DNA of 5,674 bases from Acidobacteriota bacterium (GTDB taxonomy: Bacteria > Acidobacteriota > Terriglobia > Bryobacterales > Bryobacteraceae): NCBI GenBank assembly GCA_026394095.1, contig JAPKYY010000828.1, forward strand, positions 1 through 5,674, written 5' to 3'. The position numbers were made by a program, and so were the translations under genes. This document shows positions 1-4,508 of the stretch, piece after piece. Each line of letters opens with the position of its first letter. Positions within the stretch are counted from its first letter, which is position 1. The notes under the pieces are model-generated. The model did not search any database. It was given only the letters and a program-made list of their open reading frames with translations, and was not told the origin of the DNA.

Positions 1-188
1 CTGCTGGCTACACGGAGCAATACGCGCACCACGCCAACTTCATCGACGCCATCCGCAACAACCGCCCGGTAGTGGAAGACGCCACATTCGGCCTCCGCGC
101 CGCAGCCCCGGCCCTGCTCAGCAACATGAGCTACTTCGAAAAGCGCCAGGTCAATTGGGACCCGATCGCAATGAAGGTCAAGGCCTAA
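1..188 (+). CDS. Gfo/Idh/MocA-family oxidoreductase, C-terminal fragment
   Basis: This is the last 61 residues of a gene that begins left of the window; the frame opens at base 3 and ends at TAA 186-188. The stretch HHANFIDAIRNNRPVVEDA, followed by FGLRAAAPALLSN, SYFEKR and a WDP near the end, is the usual tail of Gfo/Idh/MocA NAD(P)-dependent sugar and inositol dehydrogenase-like proteins. The N-terminal Rossmann fold and the active site are outside the window, so the substrate cannot be stated. Members of this family are often secreted and many copies occur in Acidobacteriota and Planctomycetota; that is family knowledge, not visible here. The stop codon overlaps, on the opposite strand, the stop codon of the lipoprotein gene, leaving no room for an intergenic terminator. 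The family call is fairly sure; the exact function is unknown. Confidence 0.8.
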   Translation, partial: AGYTEQYAHHANFIDAIRNNRPVVEDATFGLRAAAPALLSNMSYFEKRQVNWDPIAMKVKA

Positions 189-1117
189 CGGTACTCCACC
201 ACATCGCCTCCAACCAGCGCCGTATTCAACAAAGCCGCTGGCTCACCCTCAACCTCAACGCTGCGCAGAGACTTCCCCCAGACTCTGCGCAGCGTAACTG
301 TTTTGGCCTGCCCCGCCACCATCCGCAATGTCGTCCCCCAAGACAGACCCTTCAATTCCCCATTCACCCTCACCAGTACTTCAGGCGACACCGTCACCTC
401 ACCTTCAAACGAAAAACAGACCCCCTTCGATCGCCCCACCAACTCTGCACAACTCTCTCCCGGATTCTGCCTCAACCGCTTCTCAAGCTCCCGCATCTCC
501 GCCAAACTTCGAGCACCCAACACCAGAGCCGCCCGCTTAGTCCCAGACTTCAAATAGTGCGTCAGCATCAACAACCGGTACACCGGCAACACCCGCGCAG
601 CCTTGCCAAAAGCCAGATCTTCCCCAATCGCCCGAACAGAATCGGGCTTAGCCTCCACCCCCTGATACCGAAAACCCACCCGCCCCCGCGCATCCTCAAA
701 CGAATCAAAGCTCACCGTAGTCAGCCCGACATAACCATCAAGAGCCGACTTCCTTTGCGCAGGCAAGCGATCAAAATGCGCCCTCACAATCTTCAATCTC
801 ACTCCACCCCGCAAGTCCAACCCCTCGCTGCCCGCGCGGTATCCATACGCAGCATACAGACTCTGCTCCGGTCGCAACCCTGTCCCTTCCCGCAACTTCT
901 TCGCCACTTCGGCAGAGATGCAGTTCTTCTCCTCCAGCCCTTCAATCGCCGTCGGCACATCTTCGCCCGCGAGTTCACAACCCATGGGCGCAGGAACAAC
1001 AACAGGGGGCAGCAACAAGCTCCCCCCCGCCGTTGGAATCAATCGAAAAGTGGTCGGGCCCGTCACCCGATGACGGCAGCCAGCCAAACAGAGCGCAACC
1101 AGCAACAACCACTTCAT
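185..1117 (-). CDS. Predicted lipoprotein of unknown function, third gene of the blaI operon
   Basis: A 310-residue protein that I do not recognise as a named family. It starts with a short lipoprotein signal: MK, a hydrophobic run, then lipobox L11-A12-G13-C14, so it is probably lipidated at Cys14 and held in the envelope. A proline/valine stretch follows (about residues 35-45), then a mixed alpha/beta region. Besides Cys14 there are four cysteines in two close pairs (47/66 and 223/234) that could form disulfides outside the cytoplasm. The last 70 residues (VRVNGEL..., a TLRMVAG segment, final GGDVVEY) weakly resemble an SLBB or GfcC-type domain, but this is only an impression. ATG 1117 lies two bases after the stop of the M56 peptidase gene and has no good Shine-Dalgarno sequence, so translation is probably coupled. 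A long antisense frame over the same bases has Arg/Gln/Pro/His-rich shadow composition. Confidence 0.78.
   Translation of the reverse strand: MKWLLLVALCLAGCRHRVTGPTTFRLIPTAGGSLLLPPVVVPAPMGCELAGEDVPTAIEGLEEKNCISAEVAKKLREGTGLRPEQSLYAAYGYRAGSEGLDLRGGVRLKIVRAHFDRLPAQRKSALDGYVGLTTVSFDSFEDARGRVGFRYQGVEAKPDSVRAIGEDLAFGKAARVLPVYRLLMLTHYLKSGTKRAALVLGARSLAEMRELEKRLRQNPGESCAELVGRSKGVCFSFEGEVTVSPEVLVRVNGELKGLSWGTTLRMVAGQAKTVTLRRVWGKSLRSVEVEGEPAALLNTALVGGDVVEYR
258..295. repeat. 13-bp perfect inverted repeat inside the lipoprotein gene
   Basis: Arms 258-270 (ACGCTGCGCAGAG) and 283-295 (CTCTGCGCAGCGT) are exact reverse complements around a 12-base spacer. Each arm contains the self-complementary 8-mer CTGCGCAG. 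On the minus strand the arms encode the two LR-containing segments of LRRVWGKSLRS near residues 276-286. The transcript would form a strong GC-rich hairpin about 70 bases before the lipoprotein stop codon. No T-run follows, so it is not a standard intrinsic terminator. Its role, if any, is unknown. Confidence 0.6.
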
Positions 1118-1119
1118 GC

Positions 1120-2649
1120 TTAGTTGGCCAACGTGAAGTTCACTTCTATCCGCGTCGACACCTCAACCTGATTCCCGTTCAGCAGTGTAGGCTCATAGCG
1201 CCAAAGCTTTACGGCTTCCATGGCCGCTGCCTTCAGTCGTGGATCAACAAACTGATTCACTATCTCCAGCTTGATCATTCCTCCATCCCTACCGATCACT
1301 GCATCAAACAGTACTACTCCTTCAACCTTCTGCTCTTTGCAATCCGCCGGATAAATCGGGGCCACTCGATTGACTAGCTTTGCCGCCTGAACATTGCCTC
1401 CGATGCGAATCCGGTTCGGGCCATCTGGAATCGGTACATAGGGAGGAGGCGGTGGCGGTGGTGGCGGCGGAATCGAACCACCATTCACATTCACCGTCTC
1501 CCTCAATCCACCAACATTCAACGTAAACCACATCGGGTTGCTCAACTTGATCATCGTATTTGATAGAACGGCGAAGCCTTCCTTCTCAATGTAGATCGAG
1601 TAACCATCTCCCTCGGGCAAACTTGGAAACGAAAACTCCCCCGCTGCGTTGGTCTTCACCATCTCTACCCGCTGGCTCATCCCCGGCTTCAAGAACCGCA
1701 AACTCACTTTGGCTCCCGCGACATTCGCCCCGCTGGCATCGCGCACCACTCCCTTCACTCCGCCCTCCTGCGCAATCAGCCGCAGCCCCACCACCGGCGC
1801 CAGCAGCGCCAAACTTACAACTGCCATCAACACCAGCGTCCCGCGCGAGACCGGTTGATGCGATGTCATGGGATTCAGCAACGCCCGCAGACGCTGCTCC
1901 AGATTACTTTGCTTGGCCATGGAAAGGCCTCCTTCTATCAATGGTTCAGAATTCAAACTCCGCGCAACCTCGATCAGATGTTCTGCATAATCCGCGGCAC
2001 CAACGCCGCCGATCACAACGCCATCATCACAAGCCTGCTCACATTCCCTCTGCTGCGCCCTCACTGCCAGACACACATAAGGGTTCGGCCAATAAAACGC
2101 ACACGCGATCCTGCCCAGCAAATGCCACCACAGATCCCGCCGCAAAACATGCATCCGCTCATGCGCCAGCACTGCCTCCAGCCGCTCCACAGTCCACTCC
2201 TCTGCCTCCAGCGGCAACAGCACCGTAGGCGCAAACAATCCACAAACCGCCGGCACAGCCAGGTCGGGCGACAACCTGTACCCAACTCCTCCAGCAACAC
2301 TCCGCCGCCGCAACCACTCCCCCCGTACCTGCCGCACCACCTCCACCAACAACAAAACACCCACCCCAATCATCCAACCAACAGGCAGCCACTCCACAAG
2401 GCTCCACCCCGCTTCCCCACCGCGCACCTCGATCCGAGTCACCGTCGTAAAGGGCACCGCAATTGGCACCACCTCACTGGCCTGCGGCAACAACGGCATC
2501 AGCGGCAACCCCAGCAAGAACAGCATCCCCAGCGTCCACACCGCATGCCGCAAAGCCGCACTCTGCCGCCGTAACAACCAGCAAATCGCAGACGAACTCC
2601 CCATCAACACAACACTCTGCAGCGCTATTGTGGATTCAAACTCACTCAT
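1120..2649 (-). CDS. M56 (BlaR1-like) membrane metallopeptidase with carboxypeptidase-regulatory-like and TonB C-terminal domains
   Basis: A 509-residue inner-membrane protein. Hydrophobic segments at about 12-26, 36-54, 88-105 and 270-290 frame a cytosolic M56 zinc peptidase region. HERMH at 163-167 is the HExxH motif, and Glu204 in ECEQACDD is the likely third zinc ligand. SM.....LEQRL.ALL (243-258) is also typical of BlaR1/MecR1-type M56 proteins. After the fourth segment come a CarboxypepD_reg-like beta-sandwich (about 297-390), ten consecutive prolines (394-403), and a TonB C-terminal domain (about 422-509, with PIYP, GVVLFDAVIGRDG and WRYEPTLLNG). The penicillin-binding sensor domain of true BlaR1 is absent, so beta-lactam sensing should not be assumed. 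The start overlaps the blaI-like stop as ATGA and is preceded by GAGGAGG (2663-2657) seven bases away. It probably inactivates the neighbouring repressor in response to an envelope or periplasmic signal; this is inferred from BlaR1/MecR1. The domain order is confident, the ligand unknown. Confidence 0.92.
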   Translation of the reverse strand: MSEFESTIALQSVVLMGSSSAICWLLRRQSAALRHAVWTLGMLFLLGLPLMPLLPQASEVVPIAVPFTTVTRIEVRGGEAGWSLVEWLPVGWMIGVGVLLLVEVVRQVRGEWLRRRSVAGGVGYRLSPDLAVPAVCGLFAPTVLLPLEAEEWTVERLEAVLAHERMHVLRRDLWWHLLGRIACAFYWPNPYVCLAVRAQQRECEQACDDGVVIGGVGAADYAEHLIEVARSLNSEPLIEGGLSMAKQSNLEQRLRALLNPMTSHQPVSRGTLVLMAVVSLALLAPVVGLRLIAQEGGVKGVVRDASGANVAGAKVSLRFLKPGMSQRVEMVKTNAAGEFSFPSLPEGDGYSIYIEKEGFAVLSNTMIKLSNPMWFTLNVGGLRETVNVNGGSIPPPPPPPPPPYVPIPDGPNRIRIGGNVQAAKLVNRVAPIYPADCKEQKVEGVVLFDAVIGRDGGMIKLEIVNQFVDPRLKAAAMEAVKLWRYEPTLLNGNQVEVSTRIEVNFTLAN

Positions 2650-3020
2650 CGCCGCGCCTCCTCAATCAATTGCGCAAGCCGATCCAGATCCGCCTTCTTC
2701 AGCTTTGCCGACTTCGGATCAATCAACGCCGCCACCGCATCCGCCGGAGACCCGCCAAAGAACGTATCCACCAGATGCCGCACCGCAGACTTCCTCGCCC
2801 GCTCCGGGTTCACAGTCGGAAAGTAAACATACCGCAACTGCTCCACCTCATGCCGCAAATGCCCCTTCTCCTCCAGAGTCCGCAAATGCGCCCGCACCGC
2901 CGAATAACTCGGCGCATCCGGCAACTCCGCCTCAATATCAGCCGCACTAGCCTTCCCCAGCCGGTGCAACACATCCATGATTTGCCGCTCGCGGCGGCTC
3001 AGTGTTTCTGTCATAAGCAT
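2646..3020 (-). CDS. blaI: BlaI/MecI-family transcriptional repressor
   Basis: A 124-residue protein, the usual length for Penicillinase_R (BlaI/MecI/CopY) repressors. The N-terminal winged helix begins with LSRRERQIMDVLHRLG (7-22). The recognition helix region is SYSAVRAHLRTLEEKGHL (38-55), with a wing ending LRYVYFPTV. The C-terminal half (about 72-124: RARKSAVRHLVDTFFGGSP, then a helix to LAQLIEEARR) is the dimerisation part, which M56 partners cut or act upon in the classical systems. The gene is first in an operon with the M56 peptidase (4-base ATGA overlap) and is preceded by two TGCTAG-type dyads, so autorepression is likely. ATG 3020 is used here; a second in-frame ATG at 3014 is possible, and neither has a clear Shine-Dalgarno sequence. 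The regulated signal may have nothing to do with beta-lactams; the symbol denotes the family only. Confidence 0.92.
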   Translation of the reverse strand: MLMTETLSRRERQIMDVLHRLGKASAADIEAELPDAPSYSAVRAHLRTLEEKGHLRHEVEQLRYVYFPTVNPERARKSAVRHLVDTFFGGSPADAVAALIDPKSAKLKKADLDRLAQLIEEARR

Positions 3021-3021
3021 C

Positions 3022-3037
3022 TGCTAGTTTTCTAGCA
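3022..3037. promoter_or_regulatory. Candidate BlaI operator, proximal dyad
   Basis: TGCTAGTTTTCTAGCA is a perfect 6+4+6 inverted repeat ending two bases before the blaI-like start codon at 3020. It is the proximal member of a tandem pair with 18-base spacing (second copy 3040-3055). Symmetric dyads in front of blaI/mecI genes are the known binding sites of this family, although the classical core is TACA/TGTA and this half-site differs. Direct binding is inference. Confidence 0.65.
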
Positions 3038-3039
3038 CC

Positions 3040-3055
3040 TGCTGGAAATCTAGCA
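3040..3055. promoter_or_regulatory. Candidate BlaI operator, distal dyad
   Basis: TGCTGGAAATCTAGCA repeats the proximal dyad with one arm mismatch (TGCTGG for TGCTAG) and a different centre. Including flanks, 3021-3038 and 3039-3056 match at 14 of 18 positions and abut directly. The site overlaps the candidate -10 element (3052-3047) and the expected transcription start of the blaI operon, where bound repressor would block RNA polymerase. Confidence 0.6.
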
Positions 3056-3075
3056 CCACCCAAAACAATTTGCAA
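3047..3075 (-). promoter_or_regulatory. Candidate promoter of the blaI operon
   Basis: On the minus strand, TTGCAA (3075-3070) is followed after 17 bases by TAGATT (3052-3047). Each matches the sigma-70 consensus at four of six positions. The start would fall near 3041-3039, giving a leader of about 20 bases. The promoter begins four bases after the dehydrogenase stop codon, so the blaI operon has its own promoter although its upstream neighbour reads in the same direction. The spacing is good but the hexamers are weak. Confidence 0.4.
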
Positions 3076-3078
3076 GAA

Positions 3079-3744
3079 CTAAATCGTGTACCCGGCGTCG
3101 AAGCGCAATTCCGAACCCGTCATCCCGCCAGAACTCTCCCCGCACAAAAACAGAATCGCCTCCGCCACCTCATCCGGAAAGGCCATCCGGTCCAGCGGAT
3201 TCTTCGACCGGTCCGGCAACTCCGGCAAATCCTTCCACATCGGCGTCACTACCCCCGCCGGCGCAATCCAGTTCACCCGCACCTTCGCGTCCTTACCTTC
3301 TAGAGCAGCACACTTGGCCAGCATCGCCAGCCCCGCCTTCGAACAACAATAAGCCGCCGCCCCAGCCACAGCCTTAGAGCCCGAAGCCGACCCAATCAGC
3401 ACCACACTCCCACCCTCAAGGTTCTGCTTCATCAGAGGCATCACATACTTCAACCCCAAAAACGCCCCAGTCAGATTCACATCCACTACCCGCCGCCATT
3501 CCTCCAGCGTTGTGCCCTCAATCATCCCCCCGCTAGCCACCCCCGCCGAATGCACAATCACATCCAATCTGGGAATTCCGGCCACCAAACGCTCCCAATC
3601 GGCCTCAACCCGAACATCGAGGCCCATAACCAGGTCCGCTCGATACACCACCGCCCCTGCCGCCTCCAGCGCATCCGCCACAGCCAGCCCAATTCCAGAA
3701 GCCGCCCCGGTCACCAGGGCGGCCTTGCCACTAAAACTACCCAT
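3079..3744 (-). CDS. Short-chain dehydrogenase/reductase (SDR) family oxidoreductase
   Basis: A 221-residue classical SDR, shorter than the usual 250 or so. The Rossmann glycine motif TGAASGIG is at 12-19. Asp37 after the second beta strand (VVYRADL) suggests a preference for NAD(H) over NADP(H). The catalytic tetrad can be read as Asn90 (DVNLTGAF), Ser119 (VLIGSASG), Tyr132 and Lys136 (YCCSK). The structural NNAG motif is replaced by HSAG at 65-68. The C-terminus (SSGGMTGSELRFDAGYTI) is the family's usual tail, with DAG where DGG is common. The substrate cannot be predicted from these motifs. The ATG at 3744 lies inside the end of the pyrophosphatase gene (8-base overlap), so the two are probably cotranscribed and translationally coupled; only a weak purine stretch (AAAGAAG) precedes it. 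Its strand composition is markedly more skewed than that of the pyrophosphatase. Confidence 0.9.
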   Translation of the reverse strand: MGSFSGKAALVTGAASGIGLAVADALEAAGAVVYRADLVMGLDVRVEADWERLVAGIPRLDVIVHSAGVASGGMIEGTTLEEWRRVVDVNLTGAFLGLKYVMPLMKQNLEGGSVVLIGSASGSKAVAGAAAYCCSKAGLAMLAKCAALEGKDAKVRVNWIAPAGVVTPMWKDLPELPDRSKNPLDRMAFPDEVAEAILFLCGESSGGMTGSELRFDAGYTI

Positions 3745-4297
3745 TCACTTCTTTAGCTGCTTTGGACTCAATCGCTTCCATATAGCTCTGCCGTGACTCC
3801 AGAATCGCCTTGCGCGCTTCCTTGGGCCCGCCCCAGCCTTCCATCACCGTGCGCTTGCCTTCAAGCTCCTTATAGATGGTGAAGAAGTGCTCGATCTCAC
3901 GGCGTGTATGTGGAAACACCTGGTCGATCGTATGGATCTGCTCAAACCGCGGATTCCGCGTCGGCACAGCCAGGATCTTCTGGTCGCGCTCCGAGCTATC
4001 GATCATGTTCAGAATCCCTACCGGCCGCACATACATCATGCAGCCTGTAATGCTGGGGTTTGACACCAGCACCAGAATGTCCAAAGGGTCATGATCTTCA
4101 GCGAGAGTCCCAGGGATGAACCCGTAATCCCCAGGATAGTGCACCGAAGCATATAGAGATCGATCCAGGCGAAACAGCCCAAATTCCCCGTCATATTCAT
4201 ACTTGTTGGCCGACCCCATCGGGATCTCAACAATCATCCGAACAATCTCCGGCATTTCGTCGCCGGGATGAATGTCATATAAAGACTGGCCTATCAT
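3737..4297 (-). CDS. ppa: Inorganic pyrophosphatase, family I (soluble)
   Basis: Hydrolyses pyrophosphate to two phosphates in the cytoplasm, pulling biosynthetic reactions forward; Mg2+ dependent. Numbering from the ATG at 4297 (186 residues; bacterial members are about 175), the E. coli PPase active-site positions appear conserved: Lys32 and Glu34 (NKYEYD), Arg46, Tyr58 (HYPGDYGFIPGT), Asp68/Asp70/Asp73 (DHDPLD), Asp100/Asp105/Lys107 (DSSERDQK) and Tyr142/Lys143 (TIYKELEGK). His in DHDPLD is a departure from the common DGDP or DSDP. The frame stays open to a GTG at 4324, adding nine residues (MGVWYIEKA). I prefer ATG 4297 because the protein then begins like relatives (MIGQSLYDIHPGDEMPE) and GAGAAGG lies just before it, although that run sits very close to the start. 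The stop overlaps the dehydrogenase start by 8 bases. Its promoter must lie between it and mraZ, but no convincing hexamer pair was found. Confidence 0.95.
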   Translation of the reverse strand: MIGQSLYDIHPGDEMPEIVRMIVEIPMGSANKYEYDGEFGLFRLDRSLYASVHYPGDYGFIPGTLAEDHDPLDILVLVSNPSITGCMMYVRPVGILNMIDSSERDQKILAVPTRNPRFEQIHTIDQVFPHTRREIEHFFTIYKELEGKRTVMEGWGGPKEARKAILESRQSYMEAIESKAAKEVNG

Positions 4298-4417
4298 TGC
4301 CTTCTCAATGTACCAAACCCCCACCCAACAACCACATTCGCTCTCATTCGGCTAAGTCGAAGAAAATACGAAGACTTTTACCCCTATGGGAATAGACAAA
4401 AAATTTTCACAGGGGTA

Positions 4418-4446
4418 TTGAATCCCCAGTGGATTACACGTACACT
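4418..4446 (+). promoter_or_regulatory. Candidate promoter of mraZ and the dcw cluster
   Basis: TTGAAT (4418-4423) and TACACT (4441-4446) are separated by 17 bases; each agrees with the sigma-70 consensus at four of six positions. Transcription would start near 4452-4454, giving a leader of about 52 bases that begins at the left arm of the leader hairpin. It lies in the divergent region between ppa and mraZ, the expected place for the dcw promoter. Confidence 0.45.
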
Positions 4447-4452
4447 CAATTT

Positions 4453-4491
4453 GTGATCGGTGGCCGAAAAGGGCCGAAAATCCCAGATCAC
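4453..4491 (+). other. Imperfect hairpin in the mraZ leader
   Basis: GTGATC (4453-4458) and GATCAC (4486-4491) are exact reverse complements. Inside them GG (4459-4460) can pair with CC (4483-4484) past a bulged A at 4485. A smaller internal hairpin is possible between GGCC 4462-4465 and GGCC 4472-4475 around GAAAAG. The structure ends two bases before the mraZ Shine-Dalgarno AGGA (4494-4497), so it could influence translation. The same bases could instead be a DNA operator. Confidence 0.4.
4461..4480 (+). promoter_or_regulatory. 10-bp tandem repeat, candidate MraZ box
   Basis: TGGCCGAAAA (4461-4470) is followed directly by GGGCCGAAAA (4471-4480), identical at nine of ten positions. MraZ proteins are known to bind direct TGGGN-type repeats spaced 10 bases apart upstream of their own gene; the period and G-rich cores here resemble that arrangement, but the cores are TGGCC and GGGCC rather than TGGGN. 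The repeat lies downstream of the candidate start point, consistent with autorepression. Confidence 0.4.
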
Positions 4492-4493
4492 TC

Positions 4494-4508
4494 AGGAACT
4501 ATAAATTG
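4494..4508 (+). promoter_or_regulatory. Shine-Dalgarno that decides the TTG start of mraZ
   Basis: AGGA (4494-4497) stands eight bases before TTG 4506-4508. I see no ATG or GTG in frame shortly upstream, and the MraZ domain begins about a dozen residues downstream, so this TTG is the best supported start. Confidence 0.65.

Noticed and set aside
1060..1076. CCGTCA/TGACGG stem with 5-base loop near the lipoprotein start
   Set aside because: Only six base pairs and inside the coding region after the lipobox; not distinguishable from chance.
155..1123. Long plus-strand open frame of 322 codons antisense to the lipoprotein gene
   Set aside because: Its translation is dominated by Arg, Gln, Pro, His and Ser with no domain pattern, as expected for a shadow in C-rich DNA. 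The minus strand gives a lipobox, a sensible composition and tight operon spacing.
1560..2574. Overlapping plus-strand frames antisense to the M56 peptidase
   Set aside because: They are low-complexity Pro/Ser/Ala/His-rich translations opposite a gene with clear M56, CarboxypepD_reg-like and TonB domains.
2463..3035. Plus-strand frame of 190 codons antisense to the blaI-like gene
   Set aside because: Arg/His/Pro-rich shadow running across the junction of two well supported minus-strand genes.
4363..4392. Possible ppa promoter (TATTTT with TTCCCA upstream on the minus strand)
   Set aside because: The 18-base spacing is acceptable but the -35 match is poor and several equally weak alternatives exist, so no promoter feature was recorded.
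4412..4427. GGGG...CCCC inverted repeat upstream of mraZ
   Set aside because: Only the four outer G/C pairs match and the next positions do not pair, so it is too weak to call a site.
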